From an uncultured Phascolarctobacterium sp. (lineage in GTDB: Bacteria; Bacillota; Negativicutes; Acidaminococcales; Acidaminococcaceae), in the NCBI GenBank assembly GCA_949285135.1, contig CASDXO010000011.1, positions 62,001 through 126,000 of the forward strand: 64,000 nt of DNA, given 5' to 3'. The position numbers and the translations under genes were made by a program. The notes under the pieces were generated by a model that had not been told where the DNA came from, ran no database searches, and saw only the letters and a program-made list of their open reading frames with translations. Position 1 is the stretch's first letter. Every line of letters begins with the position of its first letter. Positions 7,426-15,943 of this stretch are shown here, one piece after another.

Positions 7426-7800
7426 ATGGAATTTACTTTTGCACATAATAATTTTAATGTACTGGACTTGGAAAAAAGCCTGGCTTTTTACAAACAGGCA
7501 CTGAATTTACAGGAAGCACGCCGTTATGAGGCGGAAGACGGCAGTTTTGTACTGGTATACCTTACGGATGGCAAAACTCCTCATCAGCTGGAGCTGACCT
7601 GGCTGCGCGACCGCAGGGAAGCATATAATCTGGGTGAAAATGAATTCCATCTGGCTTTTGTGGTAGATGATTTTGATGCTGCATATGCAAAACATAAGGA
7701 GATGGGCTGCATCGTATATGAAAATAAGGCGATGGGCATCTACTTTATTGCCGACCCTGATAATTACTGGCTGGAGATTCTTCCGGCAGACAGGGGGTAA
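7426..7800 (+). CDS. VOC-family lyase, lactoylglutathione lyase-like
   Basis: This 124-residue protein has two beta-alpha-beta-beta-beta modules of the vicinal oxygen chelate fold. The metal ligands expected for glyoxalase I are present: His in AHNNFNV near residue 5, Glu in QLELTW, His in FHLAFVV and Glu in WLEIL near the C-terminus. It may isomerise a hemithioacetal of methylglyoxal or act on a related 2-oxo compound. The start at 7426 was chosen because an AGG-type ribosome-binding site lies upstream and the fold begins there. It is followed after 5 bases by a 2-hydroxyacid dehydrogenase, so the pair may handle 2-oxoaldehyde and 2-oxoacid metabolites. Confidence 0.85.
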   Translation: MEFTFAHNNFNVLDLEKSLAFYKQALNLQEARRYEAEDGSFVLVYLTDGKTPHQLELTWLRDRREAYNLGENEFHLAFVVDDFDAAYAKHKEMGCIVYENKAMGIYFIADPDNYWLEILPADRG

Positions 7801-7805
7801 GCCCG

Positions 7806-8783
7806 GTGGAAGATTTAAAAAAATATGTGGTGGCGGCCAGCGGCAAGATGCGGCAGCCGGCTTTTGATATTTTAAACGAGCAGGTTACTTTGCTGGCCTG
7901 GCAGCAGGGTGGACGCGTGCCGGCAGAGCAGTTTGACAGCTGGCTGGCGCAGGCTGATGCTCTTTATTCCGCGGGCAATATTAAGATTGATGCTGCCCTG
8001 CTGGCTAAGGCACCCAGCCTGAAGGTGATTGCGCAGGCTTCCGTAGGCTACGATAATATTGACATTGCAGCCTGTACTGCCCGCGGCATCCGTGTAGGCA
8101 ACACGCCCGGCGTGCTCAATGATGCTGTGGCTGATCTGGCTTACGGGCTTATCATTGACTGTGCCCGCAATATAGTGCGTGGCCATGAGCATGTTAAAAG
8201 CGGTCTGTGGGGACAGCGGCGCGGTATGGGCTTTGGCACTGATCTGGCCGGTAAGACGCTGGGCATTGCAGGCATGGGCGGCATCGGCAAAGAAATTGCT
8301 GTCAGAGCGCAGGCCAGCAAGATGAAAGTTATTTATCATAACAGACATCGCCGGACTGATGAAAAGCAGCTGGGCGTAAGTTATGCTTCCTGGGAAGACT
8401 TGCTGGCGCAGTCTGATTTTGTCGTAGCGGCAGTGACGCTGAATCCTTCAACTAAAGGCATGTTTAATGAGCAGGCCTTTGCCATGATGAAGCCGACGGC
8501 GTCATTTATTAATGTAGCAAGAGGCGCAGTAGTAGATACCAAGGCTTTGTATCAGGCCTTGAAGGAAGGGCAGATAGCGCATGCGGCGCTGGATGTTACC
8601 GACCCGGAGCCTTTACCTGGGGACCATGAGCTGCTGACGCTGCCCAATATTACCGTAACGTCGCATATTGCGTCATCGACGACAGAAACAAGAGACGCCA
8701 TGGCGGTGCTGACGGCGGAGAATATTCTGGCCGGACTGCGCGGCGAACGCCTGCCGGCACAGATTAATGAGATTAAGGGATAA
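7806..8783 (+). CDS. D-2-hydroxyacid dehydrogenase, glyoxylate/hydroxypyruvate reductase type
   Basis: This 325-residue NAD(P)-dependent enzyme reduces 2-oxoacids. It has the Rossmann motif GMGGIGKEIA near residue 160 and the catalytic triad of the family: Arg in NVARGAVVD, Glu in DPEPLP and His in TSHIAS. The start codon is GTG with a run of five G residues 8 bases upstream, overlapping the end of the VOC gene, so translation is probably coupled. The QASVGYDNIDI segment matches GhrB/glyoxylate reductases better than SerA, and no ACT domain is present. The substrate (glyoxylate, hydroxypyruvate or another 2-oxoacid) cannot be fixed from sequence. Confidence 0.9.
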   Translation: MEDLKKYVVAASGKMRQPAFDILNEQVTLLAWQQGGRVPAEQFDSWLAQADALYSAGNIKIDAALLAKAPSLKVIAQASVGYDNIDIAACTARGIRVGNTPGVLNDAVADLAYGLIIDCARNIVRGHEHVKSGLWGQRRGMGFGTDLAGKTLGIAGMGGIGKEIAVRAQASKMKVIYHNRHRRTDEKQLGVSYASWEDLLAQSDFVVAAVTLNPSTKGMFNEQAFAMMKPTASFINVARGAVVDTKALYQALKEGQIAHAALDVTDPEPLPGDHELLTLPNITVTSHIASSTTETRDAMAVLTAENILAGLRGERLPAQINEIKG

Positions 8784-8791
8784 ACTGCAAG

Positions 8792-10069
8792 ATGAAACAT
8801 AAAATCTGCCTGCACGGCATCAATATAAAGAACAGGAATCAGCTGCTGGATACGGTCAAGAAGCTGCTGCCGCTGGCGGCAGAAAAGACCCGGCAAAAGG
8901 AAAAGTACCTGCCGGATAATGATTTGCTGAAATACAGCAGCTACAAATTTGCCGTTCACGGCAACCGTGATTACAAGGTAACCTGTCTGAGCGGTATTAT
9001 GGTAGTCAGCGACAGGCTGCTGCCCATTAACGATATAATTATTGAATATGATAACCGCAGTCTGCCTGCGGTGCAGCGGCTGCTGAAAAAGCTGCTGGGC
9101 GGCAGGCTGCATTTTGTGCTTGACGAGCCGGATTTACTGCTCAGACTGCGGCAGCAGCGCAGCAGGTTCAGTCTGGAAGACCTGCCGCAGTATGACGAGG
9201 ACAGCATTGCTACTATTCTGAACTGTCATCTGCCGGTGCAGGTGTATAACGTCAGCCAGCTGTGGGGCAGCTTTTTGCAGCAGCCCGGTGAAAAACCGGC
9301 AGTGCGGCAGCTGCGTGTCAAGCTACGGCGGCTGCGTTCCTCACTGGCGCTCTACAAACCGCTGTTTCCGCAGGCAAAGCTGCTTTACTGGCGGGCGGAA
9401 TTCAAGAAATGGACCGATATGCTGGGCGGCGCCAGAGAGTATGACGTAGCACTGCTGACCTGCATGAAGATACGCCGCAGCAGGCGCGAAGAGGCTGAAG
9501 AACCGCTGGAACTGGAGCAGCTGCTGCAGGAGCGGCGTCAGAGTCAGGCTAAAAAGGTACTGCACCTGAGCAGCATTAATGCCATGACAGCCGCGCTGCT
9601 GGATTTTTTGCTGCTGCTGTACAGTCTGCCGCTGCGCAAAGAGCATAAAGATATACGGCTACGTCCTTTTTTGCGGCAGCGCCTGTCCGACTGGTGCGAC
9701 AAGCTGCTGCAGCTGCCGGAGCGCTATCCGGATGTGGAGAATATGGAGCAGCTGCATAAAGTGCGTATCAAGATTAAGCGTTTCCGTTATGCATTGCAGG
9801 CTGCGCCTGAGATACCGGTAACGCCGCTGCTGCTGCGTCGCCTGAAAAATTTGCAGGATATGCTGGGATTATTGCATGATAACTATATCAACGACCGCCT
9901 GATTGAAGAAATTGTTTCCGCGCATCAGGATAATGCCGAGCTGCGCTGTGAGGGAGCCATGTTCTGCGGTTGGGACAGTGCCAGAAGTGAGGCCGTGATT
10001 ACCAGCCTGCCGGAACTGTGGGAAGATTTTACCGGCTGTCTGCAGGAGTGGCGGGAGGAATATTTATGA
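8792..10069 (+). CDS. CHAD-domain protein
   Basis: This 425-residue, highly basic, leucine-rich alpha-helical protein carries the two repeats of the CHAD (conserved histidine alpha-helical) domain. The first is around residue 175 (VRQLRVKLRRLRSSL..YKPLF) and the second around residue 325 (HKVRIKIKRFRYAL, then LKNLQDMLGLLHDN). CHAD domains bind inorganic polyphosphate through conserved basic and His residues. The N-terminal 150 residues show no CYTH/triphosphatase ExExK motif and are unassigned. The start is 8 bases after the upstream stop, with no clear ribosome-binding site, which suggests translational coupling. It overlaps the next gene by 4 bases. Confidence 0.85.
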   Translation: MKHKICLHGINIKNRNQLLDTVKKLLPLAAEKTRQKEKYLPDNDLLKYSSYKFAVHGNRDYKVTCLSGIMVVSDRLLPINDIIIEYDNRSLPAVQRLLKKLLGGRLHFVLDEPDLLLRLRQQRSRFSLEDLPQYDEDSIATILNCHLPVQVYNVSQLWGSFLQQPGEKPAVRQLRVKLRRLRSSLALYKPLFPQAKLLYWRAEFKKWTDMLGGAREYDVALLTCMKIRRSRREEAEEPLELEQLLQERRQSQAKKVLHLSSINAMTAALLDFLLLLYSLPLRKEHKDIRLRPFLRQRLSDWCDKLLQLPERYPDVENMEQLHKVRIKIKRFRYALQAAPEIPVTPLLLRRLKNLQDMLGLLHDNYINDRLIEEIVSAHQDNAELRCEGAMFCGWDSARSEAVITSLPELWEDFTGCLQEWREEYL

Positions 10070-10449
10070 CAGGCAGCGAACAATGGAAAGAACTGCTGGC
10101 TTCCTATGGGTTTGAACCCTGGGAGGGCGGCGGTATGCAGGGCTGGCATCGGCGCATGGATTTTGTCAAGGACTGCCTGGCCGGTGAGATAGGGCGCTAC
10201 AGCGCTGAAGATTATATTATTACCAGTCATCAGGGCAGAGAGTCTGCCCAATGGCTGAAAGATAACTGGCAGCCGCAGGAGGATGTAATGAAGCATCGCT
10301 TCCTCCTGTTAGACAGCGAATTTTCAGAATTGCAGGTCAAATCATATTGGCTGGGATTAAAGGGCTGGCTGGAAATTTTACATTACAGGAAAGGAGATCA
10401 GGAAAAAAGATTTGCGGATTTGATTTATCTGGCAGAACAGAAAGACTGA
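10066..10449 (+). CDS. Small protein of unknown function next to the CHAD gene
   Basis: This 127-residue soluble protein is rich in Trp and acidic residues, with a WHRRMDFVKDCLAGE segment near residue 30. I recognise no family. Its ATG overlaps the CHAD stop codon in an ATGA arrangement and has GGGAGGA upstream, so the two are translationally coupled and probably work together. The start further upstream inside the CHAD gene lacks a ribosome-binding site and was rejected. Confidence 0.75.
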   Translation: MTGSEQWKELLASYGFEPWEGGGMQGWHRRMDFVKDCLAGEIGRYSAEDYIITSHQGRESAQWLKDNWQPQEDVMKHRFLLLDSEFSELQVKSYWLGLKGWLEILHYRKGDQEKRFADLIYLAEQKD

Positions 10450-10484
10450 TGTTGTACTATACTAAATAAGGGAAGGTAATACGC

Positions 10485-12080
10485 ATGTTATTAGCACTGT
10501 TTGTTATCACACTGGTGTGTTTTGCCATTGCCTATAAATGGTATGGCGGTTTTCAGAGCCGTTTCTACGGTCTCGACCCTAAAAAAGAAACTCCGGCCAA
10601 GGAGTTTCAGGATAATATCGACTACTGTCCGGCACATCCTGCCGTGCTGATGGGACACCATTTCGCTTCCATCGCCGGTGCGGGCCCTGTTGTCGGACCT
10701 ATCGCCGCAGCTGCCGTACTGGGCTGGCTGCCTACATTTTTATGGATTATCGTCGGCTGTATCTTCTTTGGCGGCGTACATGACATGGGCGCACTGGTTG
10801 CTTCCATTCGTCATAAAGGCATGTCCATCGGCGAAGTTGTGCGTCAGTGGATTGGCGCGCGCGGGCATAAACTGTTTCTGGCTTTTACCTGGCTGAGCCT
10901 GACGCTGGTTATCGCCGTATTCCTGGAACTGGCTGCCCAAACCTTTGCAGCTGATCCGGCAGTTGCCTTTACGGCTACCTTATATATTTTTATGGCTATG
11001 ATTTTCGGCGTTGCTATCTACCGCTATAATATTTCTTTAAAGGTAAGCACCGTAATCATGATTCCCATTCTGTTTGGAGCGCTGGTTTTTGGTATCGACA
11101 GTACCTGGGTACAGAGTACCTTTAATATGAGTGTTGATTTCTGGCGCGGCGTACTGATTGTTTACATTTTTGCCGCTTCCATCCTGCCCGTATGGCTGCT
11201 GCTGCAACCGCGTGACTATCTGGCATCCTACATGCTGTATTTCTCCGTCTTCCTGGGCGGTGTGGGCATGATTTTCGGCGGTGCCGGTTATGAAGTGAAG
11301 CTGCCTGCTTTCAAAGGCTTTATTACTCCTGCCGGAGACTGGCTGTGGCCGCTGCTTTTCATCACCGTTGCCTGCGGTGCTATTTCCGGCTTCCACTCTC
11401 TGGTAGCTTCCGGTACCACTTCCAAACAGCTTTCCCGTGAGACTGACGCTGTTGCCGTAGGTTATGGCGCCATGCTTCTGGAAGGTGTGGTAGGTGTTAT
11501 CGCCCTGGGTACCATTATGATGCTGGGCGAGATGCCTAAAGGCGGTCCTACCGTTGTTTACGGACAGGGTCTGGGCCAGTTTGCTACCCTGCTGGGCATT
11601 TCTCCCCGTCTGGGTACTGCTATCGGCCTTTTGGCGCTGAACTCCTTTATTCTGACCTCTCTTGATACTGCCACCCGTCTGGCACGTTATCAGCTGCAGG
11701 AATTTACCGGCATGAGCCTGAACAAATATCTGGCTACTGGTATCAGTGTGGCTGTGGCACTGGCGCTGATTTTTGTTAAGACCGGTAAGGTTGCCGCATG
11801 GCAGATGATCTGGCCGGTATTTGGTGCCACTAACCAGCTGGTTGCCGCTATTGCTCTGCTGGCACTGGGTGTATGGGTAATCCGCGCGCTGAAGAAAAAC
11901 GCCGGTTTTATCATGTATCCTATGGGCTTCATGCTGATTACCACTATTGTTGCTCTTGTGCAGATGATTCTGTCCGATAACGCTAATCCCATTGTTACCG
12001 GTATTTCCGTCATCCTGCTCATTTTGACTGCGGCGCTGCTGAAAGAAGCTTATGCCGCTTTAAACAGCAAATCTGAATAA
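10485..12080 (+). CDS. cstA: CstA-family carbon starvation/pyruvate-type transporter
   Basis: This 531-residue inner-membrane protein has about 15 hydrophobic segments. The family signatures are present: HPAVLMGHHFASIAGAGPVVGP near residue 50 and GCIFFGGVHDMGALVASIRHKG near residue 95. CstA and BtsT proteins import pyruvate or peptides, mainly during carbon limitation. This is the shorter form seen in Firmicutes and anaerobes (E. coli CstA has 701 residues). AAGGGAAGG precedes the ATG. It begins 35 bases after the small gene downstream of CHAD and could be cotranscribed with it. A strong bidirectional terminator follows. Pyruvate as substrate is inferred from characterised relatives. Confidence 0.92.
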   Translation: MLLALFVITLVCFAIAYKWYGGFQSRFYGLDPKKETPAKEFQDNIDYCPAHPAVLMGHHFASIAGAGPVVGPIAAAAVLGWLPTFLWIIVGCIFFGGVHDMGALVASIRHKGMSIGEVVRQWIGARGHKLFLAFTWLSLTLVIAVFLELAAQTFAADPAVAFTATLYIFMAMIFGVAIYRYNISLKVSTVIMIPILFGALVFGIDSTWVQSTFNMSVDFWRGVLIVYIFAASILPVWLLLQPRDYLASYMLYFSVFLGGVGMIFGGAGYEVKLPAFKGFITPAGDWLWPLLFITVACGAISGFHSLVASGTTSKQLSRETDAVAVGYGAMLLEGVVGVIALGTIMMLGEMPKGGPTVVYGQGLGQFATLLGISPRLGTAIGLLALNSFILTSLDTATRLARYQLQEFTGMSLNKYLATGISVAVALALIFVKTGKVAAWQMIWPVFGATNQLVAAIALLALGVWVIRALKKNAGFIMYPMGFMLITTIVALVQMILSDNANPIVTGISVILLILTAALLKEAYAALNSKSE

Positions 12081-12120
12081 ATCCTGATCCTGCCTTTAAT
12101 GTAAAATAACATAAAAACCA

Positions 12121-12154
12121 AAAAAGCTCAGTCCCATATGGGACTGAGCTTTTT
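12121..12154. terminator. Bidirectional terminator between cstA and the GltD-like gene
   Basis: A perfect 17-base palindrome (arms AAAAAGCTCAGTCCCAT and its complement) has A/T-runs on both sides, between convergent genes. Confidence 0.93.
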
Positions 12155-12164
12155 GCTTTCGCTT

Positions 12165-13538
12165 TTACTCTACGCAGTCAGCCAGAAGCTTCTTGGCGTC
12201 GATATACTGGGCAATACCTGCCGCTACTTTTTTGGATTCCTTCATGGCCAGTACGACAGTGGCCGGGCCGTGTACTACGTCGCCGCTGCTGAAAACACCG
12301 GGGCGGGTCGTCATGCCGTAGGGGCGTTCGCGGGTAATAACAAAACCGCGATCATCCACCTGGATGCCTTTGGTAGTAGATACGATGCGGGCCGCAGGTT
12401 TCTGACCAACTGCCAGGATGACGCAGTCGCAGGGCATTACTTCCTGGCCGCCTTCGGCGATAAACTGGCCGTCGGCAGTCTGGGTAATGTTCTGCAGCAG
12501 GAGTCCTGCTACCTCGGTTTCATCTGCCTTGCAGGGATGGCGGCGGATATTGTTAAGCGCGCGCATCTGCTTTTTGTTCAGATAAGCCATGGGCTGCTTG
12601 AGAAAGTTAAACTGTACGCCTTCCTTAACGGCAGCGTTGTATTCGGACGGCAGCGCAGAGATGTGGTCTTCGCTCTTGTGATACACGACACTGACGTTTT
12701 TGGCGCCACGTCTTACTGCGGTGCGGGCTGCATCCATAGCTACGTTACCGGCACCTACGACGATAACGTTGTCGCCGGTGTGCAGTACGGTTTCGCTTTC
12801 ATCCAGCTTGCCGCTGTCAGCCAGCACGACGGTGCGCAGAAAATAGGTGGCAGTGAGAATGCCTGTCAGTTCCTTGCCCGGAATATCCAGTGTGCGGGGC
12901 AGGGAAGTGCCCGTACCCATGAAGATAGCGTCGTAGCCTTGGGCAAACAGGTCATCCACGGTAAAATCAACACCGGCCAGCTGGTTGGTACGTATCTCCA
13001 CGCCCAGATGCAGCAGTTCGGTGATTTCGCGGCGCACGACGTCCTTTTGCAGACGGAATTCCGGAATGCCGAACAGCAGGACGCCACCCGGTTCGCTCTG
13101 TGCTTCAAAAATAGTTACGGCAAAATCCATTTTTGCCAGGTCGCCTGCCACCGTCAGACCGGCAGGGCCGGAGCCGATAACGGCGACTCTGCCACGTTGT
13201 CCGGTAGAGGGCGGGATGGGCTTTAAATCGTTGTCGTGGGCAAAATCGGCAACAAACATTTCCAGACTGCCAATCTCGATGCCGCATTTTTTCTTGGTCA
13301 GTACGCAGTGAGCTTCGCACTGGCGTTCATGAGGGCAGACACGCCCGCAGATGGCAGGCAGGTTGCTGCGCTCGGAAATGATTTCATAGGCGGAGCCGAT
13401 ATTGCCCTCGCTCAGGGCACGGATAAACTGGGGAATATTGTTTTCGATAGGACAGCCGGTACGGCAGGCAGGACGGGTGCAGTTCAGGCAGCGTCTTGCC
13501 TCGCTGATGGCTTCGGCAGTAGTCATGATTCTGCTCAT
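12165..13538 (-). CDS. gltD: NAD(P)-binding FAD/Fe-S oxidoreductase, glutamate synthase small-subunit/NfnB-like
   Basis: This 457-residue protein has an N-terminal domain with two Cys clusters (CLNCTRPACRTGCP near residue 18, then CGRVCPHERQCEAHC near residue 64) for [4Fe-4S] centres. An FAD fold follows (VIGSGPAGLTVAGDLA near residue 118), then a second nucleotide fold (VVGAGNVAMDAARTA near residue 262) and a C-terminal GVFSSGDVV FAD motif. It could be the beta subunit of NADPH-dependent glutamate synthase, the large subunit of NfnAB, or SudA-like. Neither a glutamate synthase large subunit nor an NfnA-type partner is adjacent. It follows cysE by 4 bases on the same strand, so the context is cysteine synthesis. 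The gene symbol marks the family only. Confidence 0.85.
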   Translation of the reverse strand: MSRIMTTAEAISEARRCLNCTRPACRTGCPIENNIPQFIRALSEGNIGSAYEIISERSNLPAICGRVCPHERQCEAHCVLTKKKCGIEIGSLEMFVADFAHDNDLKPIPPSTGQRGRVAVIGSGPAGLTVAGDLAKMDFAVTIFEAQSEPGGVLLFGIPEFRLQKDVVRREITELLHLGVEIRTNQLAGVDFTVDDLFAQGYDAIFMGTGTSLPRTLDIPGKELTGILTATYFLRTVVLADSGKLDESETVLHTGDNVIVVGAGNVAMDAARTAVRRGAKNVSVVYHKSEDHISALPSEYNAAVKEGVQFNFLKQPMAYLNKKQMRALNNIRRHPCKADETEVAGLLLQNITQTADGQFIAEGGQEVMPCDCVILAVGQKPAARIVSTTKGIQVDDRGFVITRERPYGMTTRPGVFSSGDVVHGPATVVLAMKESKKVAAGIAQYIDAKKLLADCVE

Positions 13539-13542
13539 GGTT

Positions 13543-14274
13543 TTATACCTCTTTTTTATTTTCGGAGTCTTGCTTGTCTGTATCCTGATATTTAATGGAA
13601 GCCTTACGTCCGTAAATCAGGTTTTCCAGCTGCATCAGATGGTTGTTGATTTCTTCCATATGGCGGGCCAGTCTTTCTTCGTAATCGGCTACGGGATCGG
13701 GCAGGCGGTCATGGTTCAGGTCAACCAGATCTTCGCCGCTGGCGGAACCTACGCGTACGCCATCCTTGGCTACGATGCGTCCCGGAATGCCTACAACGAC
13801 GGAGTTGGGCGGCACTTCCTTTAAAACGACGCTGCCGCTGCCGATTTTGGAGTTATCGCCGACGGTAAAGGAACCAAGTACCTTGGCACCGCTGGAGATA
13901 ACCACGTTATTGCCGATAGTAGGGTGGCGCTTGCCTTTTTCCTTGCCGGTGCCGCCCAGCGTAACGCCCTGATATAAGGTTACGTTGCTGCCCAGCTCGG
14001 CAGTTTCGCCGATGACCAGGCCCATGCCGTGGTCGATAAAAAGCCCCGGCCCCAGTTTGGCACCGGGATGGATATCTATGCCCGTAAGAAAACGGGAGAA
14101 GGTATTCAGCATACGGGGTACAACCACCCAGCCTTTATTGTAGAAATGGTGGGCAATGCGATGGAGCCAGATGGCATGCAGCCCGGGATAACAGAGCGCG
14201 GCCTCCAGCCTTGTTTTGGCAGCAGGGTCACGCTGCATAATAACATTTAAATCTTGTTTCATCTGAGGGAACAT
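13543..14274 (-). CDS. cysE: Serine O-acetyltransferase
   Basis: This 243-residue enzyme acetylates L-serine with acetyl-CoA, the first step of cysteine synthesis. It has the left-handed beta-helix hexapeptide repeats with the catalytic segment IDHGMGLVIGETAELG near residue 80 and GGTGKEKGKRHPTIG near residue 107. It resembles the short Firmicute CysE, followed by a charged C-terminal tail of about 50 residues that is longer than usual. AAAGGAG precedes the ATG by 7 bases. It forms a two-gene unit with the GltD-like gene (4-base gap). No O-acetylserine sulfhydrylase is in the window. Confidence 0.95.
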   Translation of the reverse strand: MFPQMKQDLNVIMQRDPAAKTRLEAALCYPGLHAIWLHRIAHHFYNKGWVVVPRMLNTFSRFLTGIDIHPGAKLGPGLFIDHGMGLVIGETAELGSNVTLYQGVTLGGTGKEKGKRHPTIGNNVVISSGAKVLGSFTVGDNSKIGSGSVVLKEVPPNSVVVGIPGRIVAKDGVRVGSASGEDLVDLNHDRLPDPVADYEERLARHMEEINNHLMQLENLIYGRKASIKYQDTDKQDSENKKEV

Positions 14275-14422
14275 GCTAAGGCTCCTTTCTGTAAAAATAT
14301 TTAATGATATTATATTTTAGCATAGCCGCGGCAAAAAGGTAAATAAAAATGAAAAATATAGACATTTGTCAGAGTAGAAAATAATACTGACCCGTCAGTC
14401 TTACAGTATTGCACAAATAGTA

Positions 14423-14451
14423 TTGTTAAAATCAGCATATGATGATACAAT
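14423..14451 (+). promoter_or_regulatory. Promoter of the amidohydrolase/DUF3100 operon
   Basis: TTGTTA and TACAAT are spaced by 17 bases, giving a transcript start near 14458 and a leader of roughly 160 bases. Confidence 0.6.
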
Positions 14452-14479
14452 AAAGGCACAGAAGCAAAACGTCTGAAAA

Positions 14480-14595
14480 TTATTACAGCTGCAAATTGTG
14501 GCAGCAGAACAGTTTTCTGTAACGGCGGCAGCCGTATGAACAGGTTAATTATTGAAAGGGGCAGCCTGGCCTGCCCCGTTTGCTTTCTACATGAC
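14480..14595 (+). promoter_or_regulatory. Structured leader with terminator-like hairpin ahead of the amidohydrolase gene
   Basis: The leader contains a CAGCTGC/GCAGC-type hairpin near 14488-14506 and a strong hairpin GGGGCAG-CCTGGC-CTGCCCC (14558-14577) followed by GTTTGCTTTCT. The latter could act as an attenuator. No known riboswitch class was recognised. Confidence 0.35.
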
Positions 14596-14616
14596 ATCAG
14601 GGAGGTTGGAAAAATC

Positions 14617-15927
14617 TTGAATAAGGAAAATCTTAAACAGCAGGTATGCGCCGTCATCGACGCTTATGCAGATAAAATCAGAACCGTTGCCGACAATATT
14701 GCCGACGAACCGGAACTGGGTTTTAAAGAAGTAAAGACAGCGGCCAAAGTAGCTGACTTTATGCGTGAGCTGGGACTCGAACCGCAGACGGGGCTGGCCA
14801 TTAACGGCGTCAAGGCCCGTGCAAGAGGTGCCAAGGAAGGACCGACGGCAGCGGTGTTGGGTGAGCTGGACGCGATTACCTGTCCTGACAGCTGCAAGGC
14901 TGATCCGCTGACCGGCGCTGCTCATGCCTGCGGCCACAACCTGCAGATTGCGGCCATGCTGGGCGCAGCCTGCGGCATTATGAAATCCGATGCACTGAAA
15001 TATCTGGCTGGCGACGTTGTTTTCTTCGGCGTACCTGCTGAGGAATATATTGAGCTGGCTTTCCGCAAGAAACTGGTTAAGGAAGGCAAGCTGCACTTTT
15101 TAAGCGGCAAGGGTCAGCTGATTTATGAAGGTGCCTTTGACGATATTGATATGGCCATGCAGATGCACGCCGACAAGAACATGCCTGAACCCACTGTTTC
15201 CGTAGGCGACAGCAGCAACGGTTTCGTAGGCAAGACCGTGCGCTATATCGGGCAGGTGGCTCACGCTGCCGATGCTCCCCATGAAGGCATTAACGCTCTG
15301 AATGCTGCCATGCTGGGACTGATGGGCATTAACGCCCTGCGCGAGACCTTCCGTGAACAGGACGTGGTACGCGTGCATCCTATCATTACCAAAGGTGGCG
15401 ACATTGTCAACTCCGTACCTGCAGATGTCAGAATGGAACTGTATGTACGCGCCAAGACCATGGACGCTATCGATAATACCCACAGCCGTGTGGATGCGGC
15501 ACTGAAGGCTGGCGGTGACGCTGTTGGGGCAGAAACCGTCATCGAGACCATGCCGGGCATGATGCCGCTGTCCTGTAATAAACGCATGAACGAGCTGTTT
15601 GTGGAAAATGCCCGGATTGCTTTTCCGGATGTTGCCATCAAGGATGCAGGCCATTTCAGTGCCTCTACCGATATGGGCGACGTATCGCATCTGCTTCCCG
15701 TTATCCATCCGTTTATCGGCGGTACGGACGGGCTGCTGCACACGGAAAGCTTTAAAGTGGTAGATTTCAGGGCTGCCGTACTGCTGCCGGCCAAGGCTTT
15801 TGCCATGACGCTTATCGATCTTCTGTACGATGATGCGGCAGAAGCGAAAGCTATCAAGGCAAACTTTAAGCCGATCCTGACTAAGGAGCAGTATATTGCT
15901 AAATGTGACAGCTATTTCAGCAAATAA
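14617..15927 (+). CDS. M20-family amidohydrolase, aminobenzoyl-glutamate hydrolase (AbgB)-like
   Basis: This roughly 436-residue zinc-dependent amidohydrolase opens with an ADEPELGFKE segment typical of M20 amidohydrolases. It has the metal ligands in HACGHNLQ near residue 110 and VPAEEY near residue 148, followed by the dimerisation insert. Relatives cleave N-acyl or p-aminobenzoyl-glutamate amides. The start is uncertain: a TTG at 14617 has GGAGG 11 bases upstream and begins just before the conserved region, while the only upstream ATG (14536) has no ribosome-binding site and lies across the leader hairpin. It is followed by a two-gene DUF3100 membrane unit, so the operon may import and hydrolyse an amide substrate. 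Confidence 0.85.
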   Translation: MNKENLKQQVCAVIDAYADKIRTVADNIADEPELGFKEVKTAAKVADFMRELGLEPQTGLAINGVKARARGAKEGPTAAVLGELDAITCPDSCKADPLTGAAHACGHNLQIAAMLGAACGIMKSDALKYLAGDVVFFGVPAEEYIELAFRKKLVKEGKLHFLSGKGQLIYEGAFDDIDMAMQMHADKNMPEPTVSVGDSSNGFVGKTVRYIGQVAHAADAPHEGINALNAAMLGLMGINALRETFREQDVVRVHPIITKGGDIVNSVPADVRMELYVRAKTMDAIDNTHSRVDAALKAGGDAVGAETVIETMPGMMPLSCNKRMNELFVENARIAFPDVAIKDAGHFSASTDMGDVSHLLPVIHPFIGGTDGLLHTESFKVVDFRAAVLLPAKAFAMTLIDLLYDDAAEAKAIKANFKPILTKEQYIAKCDSYFSK

Positions 15928-15943
15928 ATGAGGAGGGGATGTA

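Noticed and set aside
12138-13226. A 362-codon plus-strand frame opposite the GltD-like gene
   Set aside because: It is antisense to clear FAD and Fe-S motifs and begins within a bidirectional terminator; no domain is visible in its translation.
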